The translations under genes were made by a program, and so were the position numbers. A DNA stretch of 64,000 bases. Origin: Streptomyces shenzhenensis (lineage in GTDB: Bacteria; Actinomycetota; Actinomycetes; Streptomycetales; Streptomycetaceae). The stretch is taken from the NCBI RefSeq assembly GCF_003688995.1, contig NZ_PENI01000001.1:124001-188000 (forward strand), read 5' to 3'. This document shows positions 52,587 to 61,944 of this stretch, one piece after another. Within the stretch, counting starts at the first letter, position 1. Each line of letters starts with the position of its first letter. The notes under the pieces are model-generated. The model saw only the letters and a program-made list of their open reading frames with translations, did no database searches and was not told where the DNA came from.

Positions 52587-54268
52587 CGGGCACCCTCCGC
52601 GGCCGCCGACGAGGTGGCCGCCACCGGGTCGGGTGCGGTGGAGGCCCAGCCGGGGCCGCCACGGGCGAGGACACGGCTCGCCGGGCCGGTCCAGCGGCCG
52701 GGGATGTGCGCCTCGGCCGGGACGGCGAACGGCAGGGGTTCGCCGGCGCCGTCGAGGACCACGCGCCGCACCGGGCAGCGCGAGACGACCTCCAGGTAAA
52801 TGCTGTGAAATGCCGCGATGTTCTGCTCGACGGTGAACAGTTCGAGCGCGCGGGCGCGGGCGGCCGCGCCCAGCCGCGCACGGCGCTCGGGGTCGCGCAG
52901 CAGCGCCACGCAGGCCTCCGCGAGGGCCCGCGGGTTGCGCGGGGGCACGACGAGGCCCGTGCCGCCGATGACCTCGACCACCGCGCCGACGTCCGTGGAG
53001 ACCGTCGCCCGGCCGCAGAACATGGCTTCGACCAGGCCGATGGGGAAGCCCTCGACGACGCTGGACAGGACGACCACGGCGCCCGAGGCGTACGCGTCGG
53101 CCAGGGTCGGGGCCTCCGGGCCGCCGATCTCCTCGAAGGACACCGGATTGTCCCCGACCGCGTGCACGCCGTCCGCCTCGTCCGGGAAGAGCTGCGCGGC
53201 GAGCGCCCGGCAGTGGCCGAGATAGGCCTGGCCCTCCGGGTCCGCCGGAGCGCCCACGACCCGCAGCCGGGCCTTGGGTTGCGCCCTGCGGACCTCCGCG
53301 AAGGCGTGCAGCAGCGACACCAGGTCCTTGGCGGGCTCCACCCGGCCGACCCACACCAGCGTGTCCGTGTCGGCGGGCTCCTGGGACTCGCCGACCTCGG
53401 CGAAGCGGGACGCCTCCATGCCCGGGTAGACCGTGCGGATCTTGGCGCGGTCCGCGCCGCACCGCTCCTGCCAGCGGCGTGCGTGCGTGTTGCCCGGGGT
53501 GACGAGCGCGGCTCGTGCGTAGGTCTCGGCGGCGAGCCGGCGGTGGAAGACGGCGAGCAGCGCCCGTACGGCCGGGGACTCCGTGCCGGCTCCGGTGGCC
53601 AGGTAGTGCGAGCGCAGCTGGACGCCGTACTCGGTCACCAGGAGAGGCACACCGGAGAAGTGGCGGGCGAGCAGTCCGGGCACCGCGGCGGCGCCGCCGG
53701 CCGTCGCGTGGCACAGGTCGACGGAGCCGAGACTGTCGTCGCCGTACCAGTCGAGGGAGAGGGGGCGCAGGGCGCGTTCGAGGTGCGCCGCGACGGTGAG
53801 GAGGTCGGGGACTCGGGCCTCACGCGCCGTGCGTGACGCGCCGGGGGCGCGGCAGGCGCGTTCCAGCGCGCCTACGGCGGTCTCGGAGCGGAGCGCGCCG
53901 ACGAGTCCGCCCTCGTCGCGGGCCAGTTCCGCGAGCCCGTACAGGGCACTGGCGAAACGGTCCGCCTGATCGTCCGAGTCGATACAGACGGCCCTCGCGA
54001 GATCCTCGTAGCATGCGGCGAAGCGCCGGCGCGCACGCCGTGCGTAGCCGATCCCGTCGTCCTCGGCCGTCCACACAGGCGCCGTGCGTACGCGGCTGAC
54101 CTGTGGTGGGAGCGGCAGCCAGCCCTCGTCCTCCTGCTGCCTGCTACGGCTGAGCGCGTAGATGTCGAACTCGTGTTGCCCGAGCCCGCGCACGAGCCGG
54201 TCGCACCAGAGCCTGGCGTCACCGCTCACATACGGGTAGCCACCCTCCGTAAGCAGTCCGATGCGCAC
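52583..54268 (-). CDS. PelF-like glycosyltransferase (DUF3492 + GT4)
   Basis: A 561-residue cytosolic glycosyltransferase. The N-terminal DUF3492 domain begins IGLLTEGGYPYVSGDARLWCDRL and runs to about 270, with VDLCHATAGGAAAVPGLLA. The GT4 half has LVWVGRVEPAKDL (about 320) and the EX7E motif in VVEGFPIGLVEA. DUF3492 is the mark of PelF, the UDP-GlcNAc/GalNAc polymerising enzyme of Pel polysaccharide. Start is GTG 54268. It is first in a run of overlapping genes down to 49272. Confidence 0.85.
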   Translation of the reverse strand: MRIGLLTEGGYPYVSGDARLWCDRLVRGLGQHEFDIYALSRSRQQEDEGWLPLPPQVSRVRTAPVWTAEDDGIGYARRARRRFAACYEDLARAVCIDSDDQADRFASALYGLAELARDEGGLVGALRSETAVGALERACRAPGASRTAREARVPDLLTVAAHLERALRPLSLDWYGDDSLGSVDLCHATAGGAAAVPGLLARHFSGVPLLVTEYGVQLRSHYLATGAGTESPAVRALLAVFHRRLAAETYARAALVTPGNTHARRWQERCGADRAKIRTVYPGMEASRFAEVGESQEPADTDTLVWVGRVEPAKDLVSLLHAFAEVRRAQPKARLRVVGAPADPEGQAYLGHCRALAAQLFPDEADGVHAVGDNPVSFEEIGGPEAPTLADAYASGAVVVLSSVVEGFPIGLVEAMFCGRATVSTDVGAVVEVIGGTGLVVPPRNPRALAEACVALLRDPERRARLGAAARARALELFTVEQNIAAFHSIYLEVVSRCPVRRVVLDGAGEPLPFAVPAEAHIPGRWTGPASRVLARGGPGWASTAPDPVAATSSAAAEGAR

Positions 54269-54346
54269 GTGTGCACCCCCGATCTCCCTTTTGGGGAGCC
54301 GCCGTTGTCCCGGCGGCTCGCAGCGGGACGAACGTAAGCGGACAGG

Positions 54347-54381
54347 GCGGTGGTACGACGGACGGTTGTCCGTCGCACCAC
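54347..54381. terminator. Inverted repeat downstream of the peptide ABC operon
   Basis: A 15-bp stem with one mismatch (GGTGGTACGACGGAC / GTCCGTCGCACCACC) and GGTT loop. It lies about 80 nt after the ABC ATPase stop and could terminate that operon or act at the glycosyltransferase promoter. The rest of the gap 54269-54458 holds no gene. Coordinates may be off by a base. Confidence 0.55.
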
Positions 54382-54458
54382 CAAAAGGGGTGAACGGTCG
54401 TAACTTTCGCCTGCGGGTCGCGTTCCGTCGCGCTAAGGGTTCACACGGACACGAAACG

Positions 54459-56276
54459 TCACGCCGTGGCCGGCTCCCGGCGGGCGGCCCGGCGCCGGGC
54501 CGCGGTCTCGGGGTCGAGGGCGGGCACCGCGGCCAGGAGCTGCTTGGTGTACGGGTCCTGCGGGGAGTCGTACACCTCGTCGGCCGGGCCGGACTCCACG
54601 ACGCGGCCCTGGCGCATCACCGCGACCCGGTCGCTGACCCGGCGGACGACGGCGAGGTCGTGCGCGACGAAGACCAGCGCGAGCCCGAGTTCCCGCTGCA
54701 ACTCGCCGAGCAGGGCGACCACCTGGGCCTGGGTGGTGACGTCCAGCGCGGAGACGGGTTCGTCGCAGACGATGACGCGCGGCTCTGCGGCGAGCGCCCG
54801 TGCGATGCCCACGCGCTGGCGCTGGCCGCCGCTGAACTCGTGCGGGTAGCGGTCGTAGTGGGCTCCTTCGAGTCCCACGCGCTCCAGCAGGTCGCGTACG
54901 CGCCCCCGGATGTGCTCCTCGTCCCGGCCCCGCGCGCGGAGCGGGTCGGCTATGGACTCGCCCACGCTGCGACGGGGGTTGAGGGAGGCGACGGGGTCCT
55001 GGAAGACCATCTGCACGGCCGGGTCCACCCCGGTGTGCGGCCGGCCCGCGTACCGGATCTCGCCCGCCGTCGGTGGCAGCAGGCCGACGAGCATGCGGCC
55101 CAGGGTCGTCTTGCCGCTGCCGCTCTCCCCCACGACGCCGAGGGTCTCGCCCCTGCGGACCGTGAGGGAGACGTCGTCGACGGCGAGGAGCGCCCGTTTG
55201 CCGCGCCCGAAGACCCGGCTGAGACCGGCCGCCTCCAGGACGACCTCGGCAGCCACGCCCGAGCCGCCACCCGAGGGACCGAGGCCGGACGAGCCGACGC
55301 CCGGCGTACCGGGGCCGGACACACCGCCCGGCACAACGGCGCCGGGCACACCGGCGCCCGACCCGACGGCACCCGGAGCAGCGCCGTCCGGCGCCTCAGC
55401 ATCCGCCGCCTCCCCCCGCACGGCGCCCGCCCGAGCCACGTCGACCCGAGCCACGTCGACATCGGCCAGAGCCGCGTCCGGCCGGGCCGGGTCTCCCCGC
55501 TCCTCGTCCACGCGCGGCACCGCGGCGAGCAGTTCACGCGTGTACTCCTGTGCGGGCGTTCCGAGGACCGTGCCGACCGGGCCGTGTTCGACGGCCTCGC
55601 CGTGCCGCATGACCAGCACCTCGTCGACGCTCTCCGCGGCGACGCCCACGTCGTGGGTGACGAGCAGCAGCCCCATCCCGGTCTCCGCGCGCAGCGTGTG
55701 CAGCAGGTCGAGGATCTGCGCCTGGACGGTCACGTCCAGCGCGGTGGTCGGCTCGTCCGCGATCAGCAGGTCCGGCGCGCAGGCCAGCGCCATGGCGATC
55801 AGCGCGCGCTGGCGCATGCCGCCGCTGAACTCGTGCGGGCGCGACCGGGCCCGGCGCCGGGCGTCCGGAATCCCCACCCGGTCCAGGACCTCGACGGCAC
55901 GCGCGCGTGCCGCCCGCCGTGACACGCGCGCGTGCACGCGATACACCTCGGCGATCTGGTCGCCGATCGCGTAGTACGGGTCGAGCGACGACAGCGGGTC
56001 CTGGAAGACCATGGCGGCCTTCCCGCCGCGCAGCCGCCGCAGTTCCGCGTCGGAGGCCCGCTGCACATCGGTCCCGGCGGCCTGGACCGAGCCGCCGACC
56101 CGGGCGCCGGTGTCCCGGTGCAGGCCCAGCAGGGCGTTCGCCACCGTGGACTTGCCGGAGCCGGACTCGCCGACCAGGGCGAGCGCGGCGCCCCGCTCCA
56201 GCCGGAAGGAGAGCCCGGCGACGGCCCGCAGGGGACCGAACTCGACCGTGAGGTCCGTGACGTCCACCAGGCTCAT
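54459..56276 (-). CDS. Double ATPase subunit of a peptide/nickel-type ABC transporter (DppD-DppF fusion)
   Basis: A 605-residue protein with two complete ABC domains. The first (about 1-250) has [17 protein letters not shown] and [13 protein letters not shown]. The second (about 335-595) has [17 protein letters not shown] and [13 protein letters not shown]. Between them is a linker of about 75 residues rich in Ala, Val, Gly and Pro ([18 protein letters not shown] type). Most importers encode the two separately. It overlaps the DppB-like gene by 4 nt. It powers uptake by the next three gene products. Confidence 0.9.
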   Translation of the reverse strand: MSLVDVTDLTVEFGPLRAVAGLSFRLERGAALALVGESGSGKSTVANALLGLHRDTGARVGGSVQAAGTDVQRASDAELRRLRGGKAAMVFQDPLSSLDPYYAIGDQIAEVYRVHARVSRRAARARAVEVLDRVGIPDARRRARSRPHEFSGGMRQRALIAMALACAPDLLIADEPTTALDVTVQAQILDLLHTLRAETGMGLLLVTHDVGVAAESVDEVLVMRHGEAVEHGPVGTVLGTPAQEYTRELLAAVPRVDEERGDPARPDAALADVDVARVDVARAGAVRGEAADAEAPDGAAPGAVGSGAGVPGAVVPGGVSGPGTPGVGSSGLGPSGGGSGVAAEVVLEAAGLSRVFGRGKRALLAVDDVSLTVRRGETLGVVGESGSGKTTLGRMLVGLLPPTAGEIRYAGRPHTGVDPAVQMVFQDPVASLNPRRSVGESIADPLRARGRDEEHIRGRVRDLLERVGLEGAHYDRYPHEFSGGQRQRVGIARALAAEPRVIVCDEPVSALDVTTQAQVVALLGELQRELGLALVFVAHDLAVVRRVSDRVAVMRQGRVVESGPADEVYDSPQDPYTKQLLAAVPALDPETAARRRAARREPATA

Positions 56277-57271
56277 GCGAGCACCACCCGTCGGTCGGCC
56301 ACCGCGTACAGCACGTCCGCGACGGCGTTGGCGATGACCACGAAGAAGCCGATGACCAGGACCATGCCGACGACCACCGGCAGGTCGACGACGTTGACGG
56401 CGTGCACCAGTTCCTCGCCGATGCCGGGCAGGCCGAAGAGGGTCTCGGTGAGCACGGCGCCGCCGACGGCGGAACCGACGTTGTTGGCGTTCAGCGCGAT
56501 CACGGGGGCCAGCGCGCCGCGCAGCGCGTGCCGGCCGACGACGGAGCGTTCGCCGACGCCGTACGCGCGGAAGGTGCGGATGTGGTCCTCCGCGAGCGTC
56601 TCCAGCATCGCCGCCCGGGTGAGCCGGGCGAACGCGGCCGCCTCGATCAGGGCCAGCGACAGCCACGGCAGCAGCAGGTTCCAGGCCCACTGCTCGGGGT
56701 CGTCGGTGAGGGCGACGTACTGCGGGAAGGGCAGCAGCTGCAGTTCGCCGCAGACGACGATCATCAGGACGAGGCCGATGACGAAGACGGGGGTCGCGGT
56801 GCCCGCGAGGGTGACGGCGGTCAGCAGCCGCTCGGAGATCCGGCCGCGCCGCCACACCGACAGCACGCCGGTCCCGACGCCGAGCACGAGCCACATCACC
56901 ATCGCGCCGAGCACCAGCGACAGGCTGACGGGCAGCTTGGCCAGGATGATGTCCAGGACCTGCTGGCCGGTCTGGTACGACAGCCCGAGGCAGGGGGCCG
57001 GGCAGTGCTCGACGGACGTGCCGGTCGAGTAGTCCTGGCCGGCGACGAGCCCTTGCAGGAAGTGGCCGTAGCGCACGTAGAGCGGGTCGTCGAGCCTGAG
57101 CTGCTGGGCGACCTGCTGCACCTGTTCCGGGGAGCAGCGCGGACCGCAGGTGATCTGGGCGACGTTGCCCGGGGTGGCGTAGAAGACGACGTAGACGATC
57201 ACCGAGATGGCGAGCAGGGTGACGACCGTGCCGACGGCGCGGCGCAGGACGAAGCCGCCGAAGCCGCTCAT
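56273..57271 (-). CDS. Peptide/nickel-type ABC permease, DppB-like
   Basis: A 332-residue permease with six helices. The N-terminal helix and extracellular loop (GNVAQITCGPRCSPEQVQQ, then CPAPC) carry four Cys, more than usual in the family. The inner EAA loop includes RTFRAYGVGERSVVGRHALRGALAPVI. It starts inside the DppC-like gene stop (ATGA) and ends inside the ATPase start. It pairs with the DppC-like subunit. Confidence 0.9.
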   Translation of the reverse strand: MSGFGGFVLRRAVGTVVTLLAISVIVYVVFYATPGNVAQITCGPRCSPEQVQQVAQQLRLDDPLYVRYGHFLQGLVAGQDYSTGTSVEHCPAPCLGLSYQTGQQVLDIILAKLPVSLSLVLGAMVMWLVLGVGTGVLSVWRRGRISERLLTAVTLAGTATPVFVIGLVLMIVVCGELQLLPFPQYVALTDDPEQWAWNLLLPWLSLALIEAAAFARLTRAAMLETLAEDHIRTFRAYGVGERSVVGRHALRGALAPVIALNANNVGSAVGGAVLTETLFGLPGIGEELVHAVNVVDLPVVVGMVLVIGFFVVIANAVADVLYAVADRRVVLA

Positions 57272-58347
57272 GCGGTGTCCTCCTTCTGCGCGGCACCGCC
57301 GGCGGGCCCGCGCCCGCCGCTGTCCCGGGCCCCGTTCGAGCGGCCGGTCCCGCGCCCCGGTCCGCCCGCGCGCCCGCGGCCCGTGCCGACGCCGAGGCGC
57401 GAGGCGGCGCGCGGGTCGAGGGCGGTGCGCACGCCGTCACCGAGGACGGTCAGCGCGAGCACGGTGACGAACAGGGCGCCGGCCGGCAGCAGCAAGTACT
57501 GCGGCGCCGCCTGGTACCAGACGTCGGCGGAGGTGAGCATCTGCCCCCAGGACGGCGTGGGCGGCTTCACGCCGACGCCGAGGAAGGACAGGGCCGCCTC
57601 GACGGAGATGTTCATGGGCACGAGCAGGGCGGCGTAGGTGATGACGGGCGCGGCGAGTCCGGGCAGCAGTTCGCGCCGGGCGACGTGCCAGGGACCCCAG
57701 CCGCTGAGCCGGGCGGCGGCGACGTGGTCGAGCCCCTTGAGGGTGAGCGTCTGGGCGCGCACGATCTTGGCGATGCTGCCCCAGGCGATCAGGCCGATGA
57801 CCAGGGTGACCAGGACGGGCCGCGGGAAGGCCGACGGGACGATCGCGAGCAGCGCCAGCGCCATGATCATCAGTGGCATGGCGACGATGATGTCGGTGGC
57901 CCGGCTCAGCAGTTGATCGACCCATCGGTTGCCGAGCGCGGCCGCGACGCCCACGACGACCCCGATCAGGATCTGCACCAGGGTCGCGGTCAGTGCGACG
58001 CCGAGCGACACGCGCGCCCCGTGGACCAGCCGCGCGAACAGGTCGCGCCCGGTCTGCGGTTCGACGCCCAGCCAGTGGTCGCCGCTGATCCCGCCGAACC
58101 GGCCGATGGGCACGCCGCCGCGCGCGGAGTCGACGAGCGACGGGTGGTAGGTGGTCGGGTCCTGGCCCTCGACGGCGGTGAGCAGCGGCGCGGCGAGCGC
58201 GACCAGGACGAGCAGCGCGACGACGACCGCCGCGACGAGGGCGGCGCGCTGCGTGCGCAGCCGCCGCCAGAACTGACGGGCCCCGGAGACCGCCGGGACG
58301 GTGGTGTCCGTCCCGGCGGTCCTGGAGACCGTTGAGGCCTCGCTCAT
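57268..58347 (-). CDS. Peptide/nickel-type ABC permease, DppC-like
   Basis: A 359-residue permease. An N-terminal OppC helix (LVAAVVVALLVLVALAAPLL) is followed by five more helices. The EAA loop is AARLSGWGPWHVARRELLPGLAAPVI, and FLGVGVKPPTPSWGQML is typical of DppC. The last 50 residues are Arg/Gly-rich and probably disordered. It lies 21 nt downstream of the solute-binding protein gene and overlaps the DppB-like gene by 4 nt. Confidence 0.9.
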   Translation of the reverse strand: MSEASTVSRTAGTDTTVPAVSGARQFWRRLRTQRAALVAAVVVALLVLVALAAPLLTAVEGQDPTTYHPSLVDSARGGVPIGRFGGISGDHWLGVEPQTGRDLFARLVHGARVSLGVALTATLVQILIGVVVGVAAALGNRWVDQLLSRATDIIVAMPLMIMALALLAIVPSAFPRPVLVTLVIGLIAWGSIAKIVRAQTLTLKGLDHVAAARLSGWGPWHVARRELLPGLAAPVITYAALLVPMNISVEAALSFLGVGVKPPTPSWGQMLTSADVWYQAAPQYLLLPAGALFVTVLALTVLGDGVRTALDPRAASRLGVGTGRGRAGGPGRGTGRSNGARDSGGRGPAGGAAQKEDTA

Positions 58348-58368
58348 GACTGTGGTGACCCGCTCGGC

Positions 58369-60087
58369 CTACTTGACCGCGGCCTGCGAGATGTCGAGGA
58401 CTCCGGTCCAGTCGCTGATCACGATGTTCTTGACGTCCTTGCCGTACAGACGCTTGTAGACGGGGTGGAACAGCGGCACGGTCAGGGCCTGTGCGCCGAT
58501 CTTCTTGTCCAGTGCGCCCCACCTCTGGGCGGCGGCGTCGAGGTCGGTCAACTTGTTGATCGCGTCGATCTCGTCATTGACCGACGTGTCGTCGAGCAGA
58601 CCGGTGTTGAAGTTCGCGCCGTCCTTGACGATCTGGCGGCCGTCGAAGATCGGGGCGAGGAAGGGGCCGCCGGAGGGCCAGTCGGCACCCCAGTGGGCGA
58701 GGAAGAGGCCCGGCTCGGTCGAGACGTTGTGGATCTTGTCCGAGTAGTCGTTGTCCTCCAGGCCCTGGAGCTTGACCGTGATGCCGGCCTTCTTGAGCGC
58801 GTCCTGGACGGCGGTCGCGATCTCCGGGCTGGTCTCGAAGTCCTTGCTGTTGGAGTGGGTCAGGGTGATGGTCAGCCCGTTCGGGTGCCCCGCCTTCTTC
58901 AGCAGTTCCCTGGCCTTGGCCGGGTCGCCCGTCTCACCCGCCGGGAACAGGTCGTACGGCGTGTGCCCGAAGGACTTCTGGTCGGGCAGGAAGGTGGTCG
59001 CTGGCTCGGCGAGTGCGGAACCGCCGGCCGCGTTGATCACGGACGAGCGGTCGATGGCGTACGAGATCGCCTGCCGCACCTCGGGGTCGTCGAACGGCTT
59101 GACCGTCGGATTGAACGCGAGGTAGTTCGTGTAGCCGAAGTGGCCGGTGCCGACGCGCGCGGCGAGTTCCTTGTCGCCGGTGACCTTGGCGAGTTCGGCG
59201 GGTCCGAGGTTGGTGTCCGTGGTGACGGCGGCCGCGTCCGCGCCCTGGGACGCCGACAGCCGCTGGTTGATCACCGAGGAGTCGAGCCCGGAGCGTACGT
59301 CGATGGTGTCCGGGTAGGCCTTGCGCTCGGCGTCCGTGGCGGCGGACCAGTGCGGGTTGCGCTCCAGGACCAGGTGCTCGCCGTCGTTCTCGTTCTTGAC
59401 GACCTTGTAGGGGCCGGACGAGACGGGGTGTTCCTCGTACTTGGCGCCGGTGTCCTTGCTCTTCGGGACGGGCGTGAACTGCGTCTGTGTGGCCAGGTAG
59501 GGGAACTCGCCCTCCGGCTTGTTCAGACGGAAGACGATCGTCCGGTCGTCCGGGGTCTCGATCGCCGACAGCCCCTTCTTGTCCTTGTACGGCCCCTGGT
59601 AGTCGGCCGCGCCGACCAGCCAGTCCCTCAAGTACGGGGCGCCGCCGGAGAGTTCGGGGGCGAAGGAGCGCTCGATGCCGTACTTGATGTCGGCCGAGGT
59701 GATCGGGGTGCCGTCCTCGTACTTGAGGTCCTTCTTCAGGGTGTACGTCCACACGGTCGCGTCCTTGTTGGGACGCCCGGTGTCGGTGGCGAGGTCGGGG
59801 ACGACCTGGGTGCCGGCCGCGCCGTTCTCCCGGTTGCGGGTGGTGAGCGTGCGGAAGACCAGGGAGGGGACGTTGCCGCCGCCGGAGGTGTAGAGGCGGG
59901 CGGGGTCGAAGTTCTGCTGCGGGCTGGAGTTGAGGACCGTGAGCGTGCCGCCCTTGTGGGGCCCGGAGTCGCCGCTCGACCCCTTGGCATCGTTGTCTTC
60001 CGGGCCGCAGGCGGCGGCGCCCGCTGCCACGACCAGGCCGACGGTTGCCGCTGCCAGGCGGCGCGCTGTGCGGGACGGATGACGCAT
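58369..60087 (-). CDS. Solute-binding lipoprotein of the peptide/nickel ABC transporter (SBP family 5)
   Basis: A 572-residue lipoprotein. The lipobox is GAAAC (Cys27). The family-5 fold is shown by KGGTLTVLNSSPQQNFDPA near the N-terminus, WTYTLKKDLKYEDGTPITSADIKYGIERS, and VRQAISYAIDRS. The ligand is probably an oligopeptide but dipeptide, siderophore or nickel complexes occur in the family. ATG 60087 (MRHPSRTARR) has GAGAGG upstream; the frame is open further but without a signal. It is first in the transporter operon, 181 bp after the leader-peptide ORF. Confidence 0.9.
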   Translation of the reverse strand: MRHPSRTARRLAAATVGLVVAAGAAACGPEDNDAKGSSGDSGPHKGGTLTVLNSSPQQNFDPARLYTSGGGNVPSLVFRTLTTRNRENGAAGTQVVPDLATDTGRPNKDATVWTYTLKKDLKYEDGTPITSADIKYGIERSFAPELSGGAPYLRDWLVGAADYQGPYKDKKGLSAIETPDDRTIVFRLNKPEGEFPYLATQTQFTPVPKSKDTGAKYEEHPVSSGPYKVVKNENDGEHLVLERNPHWSAATDAERKAYPDTIDVRSGLDSSVINQRLSASQGADAAAVTTDTNLGPAELAKVTGDKELAARVGTGHFGYTNYLAFNPTVKPFDDPEVRQAISYAIDRSSVINAAGGSALAEPATTFLPDQKSFGHTPYDLFPAGETGDPAKARELLKKAGHPNGLTITLTHSNSKDFETSPEIATAVQDALKKAGITVKLQGLEDNDYSDKIHNVSTEPGLFLAHWGADWPSGGPFLAPIFDGRQIVKDGANFNTGLLDDTSVNDEIDAINKLTDLDAAAQRWGALDKKIGAQALTVPLFHPVYKRLYGKDVKNIVISDWTGVLDISQAAVK

Positions 60088-60268
60088 CGAAATGACGACC
60101 TCTCGGTTGATATCGAGGGTTTCTCGAATGGCGAGACAGATGGACAAGGGGTGAGACGCATCTGAACAGACGTCCACCCCGGCGCCGGGTCGTCGAAAAG
60201 GTCCGTGCGGTCGGCACGGTTCACGGAAACGGTGAGTCAGGTCGCGACGCGAACGCCAGGGGCAGGCG

Positions 60269-60364
60269 TCAGCGACAGTGGATGTCGGCCACGCAGAGCG
60301 CGGTCACGCCGATCAGCGCCAGCTGGATGGCGGCGCGAGAGGTGACGGCAGGACAGGACCACAT
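60269..60364 (-). CDS. Putative leader peptide (31 aa) of the ABC transporter operon
   Basis: A 31-codon ORF that starts with ATG at 60364, the predicted transcription start, so it would be leaderless. The peptide ends with SRAAIQLALIGVTALCVADIHCR. It has three Cys (residues 4, 24 and 30). Its SRxxIxL...ALC pattern resembles the short putative leader peptides that I remember upstream of Streptomyces ABC transporter and sulfur genes. It probably controls the operon by translation-linked attenuation, perhaps by sensing cysteine. Confidence 0.6.
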   Translation of the reverse strand: MWSCPAVTSRAAIQLALIGVTALCVADIHCR

Positions 60365-60371
60365 GCGCAGA

Positions 60372-60400
60372 AATATGAACGATCAATCTGCACATGTCAA
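60372..60400 (-). promoter_or_regulatory. Near-consensus promoter of the leader peptide and ABC operon
   Basis: On the minus strand a perfect TTGACA (60400-60395) is followed 17 bp later by CATATT (60377-60372). ATG of the leader peptide is 7 nt after the -10. The region is A+T-rich compared with its surroundings. Confidence 0.7.
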
Positions 60401-60420
60401 CGTGACCGGGGAGACACCGG

Positions 60421-61935
60421 TCAACTCCCGGGGTAAGGCCAGGGGTTGGGCAGACAGTGGATTCCGTCATGGTCGAGGAACTTGGTCTGCTGCTGCATGA
60501 CCGGGGCGGGCTGCCCGTCCTTGTCGCAGGTGACATGGCCGTAGCCGAGCCGGTGGCCCACCTCGTGGTTGATGAGCATCTGCCGGTAGGCGTGGATCTC
60601 GTCGCCGTACGTCGTGCTGCCCTGCGCCCATCGATAGGCGTTGATCATCACGCGCTGGGTGGCGGCCGAGTCGCAGGAGACGTTGTCCTCGGTGGTGTCC
60701 AGACCGGACTTGGCGCACCACTCGGCGGTGGTGCCGGGGCTGGCGAGGGTGATGACGAAGTCGGGCTCGCCCGAGTGGATCCGCTCGAAGGTGCGGGCGC
60801 CGCCGTGGGCCCAGCTGCGGCGGTCGTTGAGCGTCTTCTGCACCGCCTGGGCGAACAGTTCGCCGTCCAGGCCGAGCCCCTGCTCCACGTCCACGCGGTA
60901 GGTGTACTTCCGGCCCGCGCCCGGCGCCTTGGCGATGCCGGGGATCGCGTCGAACCTGCCCGAGGCCGTGAGTGTGGCGCCGAGCGGGTACTTCTTGTCC
61001 ATCTTCTGCCCGTACGTCAGCGTGACCGGGCTCGGCGACGCGGACGGGGTCGTCCGGCCGTCGGCGCGCGAGGCCGGGTCGCGGACGTCGCGCGCCTGGT
61101 CGGTGGCGGACCGCGGCTGTACGTCGGCGTCGTCGCGGCCGTCGGTGACCTGCCCGGCCACGACCACCGCGAGCACGGTGGTGACGGCGGCGGCCGCTAT
61201 CCCGGTGAACGCCCGGCCCTTGGCGGCCTTGGCCGGCGCGGGCGGCCCGGCCGGGGGCTCGTCGTCCGCGTCGTTGCCGTCCACCACGGGGGCGGCGGGG
61301 GCGTACGGTTCCGCGTGCCGCAGGCCGGTCCTGGCCCGGGGTGCGAACACATCGTCGTCGGCGTCGTGGGCGAAGGCGTCGAGGTACTCCTGCCGGGGCC
61401 CGCCGGGCGTCCCGGGCCGCTGCCGCGGCAGTGCGGCACCGGGCCCCGCGGCGGCCGGCCCCGGGGCAAGCCCGTGTGCCGCAGCGGTCCGTCCGCCCGG
61501 CTCGCCCCAGCCCCCGCCGGGTTCACGCTGCTCGGGATGGCCTCCGCGGGCCTGTGGAACACCGCGCGCGGGGGTACCGTCCGGCAGCCGTGGAAAACCG
61601 TGGGCGGGCGTCCCGTCGGGCAGCCGCGGAAAACCGTGCGCCGGAGTGCCGTCGGGCAACCGCGGAAATCCGTGCGCGGGCGTCCCGTCGGGCAGCCGCG
61701 GCGCGCTCCGTACGGGCGTCCCCTCGCCCGTCGGACACCGCTGGCCGGGCACCTGTCCCGGCGCGGAGCCCGGCCGTGCCGCCTGTCCGGACGCGTGCCT
61801 CGCGCGCGGGGCGCCGACGCCGCCCGCGTCTGCCGGGCCGCCCGCCGGCTCCCCCGGGCCCGCCGCCCCGCGCCGTGCGGTTATGTCCGCGGCATCGCCC
61901 TTGGGGGCGGATCCGCGGCGGCTGTGCCGTCCCAC
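60421..61935 (-). CDS. DUF3152 protein with metzincin-like zinc motif
   Basis: A 504-residue membrane-anchored protein. Residues 1-230 are Pro/Gly/Ala-rich and cytosolic, with four 12-residue repeats at 80-127. One helix (about 232-254) leads to an extracytoplasmic DUF3152 domain (about 295-504). HEVGHRLGYGH at 457-467 fits HExxHxxGxxH, a zinc protease site. Four Cys near the end could form disulfides. Peptidase activity is inferred from the motif only. The mycobacterial homologue is, from memory, also near moeZ. ATG 61935 is the start. Confidence 0.8.
   Translation of the reverse strand: MGRHSRRGSAPKGDAADITARRGAAGPGEPAGGPADAGGVGAPRARHASGQAARPGSAPGQVPGQRCPTGEGTPVRSAPRLPDGTPAHGFPRLPDGTPAHGFPRLPDGTPAHGFPRLPDGTPARGVPQARGGHPEQREPGGGWGEPGGRTAAAHGLAPGPAAAGPGAALPRQRPGTPGGPRQEYLDAFAHDADDDVFAPRARTGLRHAEPYAPAAPVVDGNDADDEPPAGPPAPAKAAKGRAFTGIAAAAVTTVLAVVVAGQVTDGRDDADVQPRSATDQARDVRDPASRADGRTTPSASPSPVTLTYGQKMDKKYPLGATLTASGRFDAIPGIAKAPGAGRKYTYRVDVEQGLGLDGELFAQAVQKTLNDRRSWAHGGARTFERIHSGEPDFVITLASPGTTAEWCAKSGLDTTEDNVSCDSAATQRVMINAYRWAQGSTTYGDEIHAYRQMLINHEVGHRLGYGHVTCDKDGQPAPVMQQQTKFLDHDGIHCLPNPWPYPGS
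61555..61698. repeat. Four tandem 36-bp units in the DUF3152 gene
   Basis: They encode RLPDGTPAHGFP three times and RLPDGTPARGVP once (residues 80-127). The units differ by a few bases each, so they are not very recent. Confidence 0.85.
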
Positions 61936-61944
61936 CTCGCCCCC

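Noticed and set aside
61555..61698. Regular 36-bp repeats as a CRISPR array
   Set aside because: The units are contiguous without spacers, in frame, and lie inside a coding gene.
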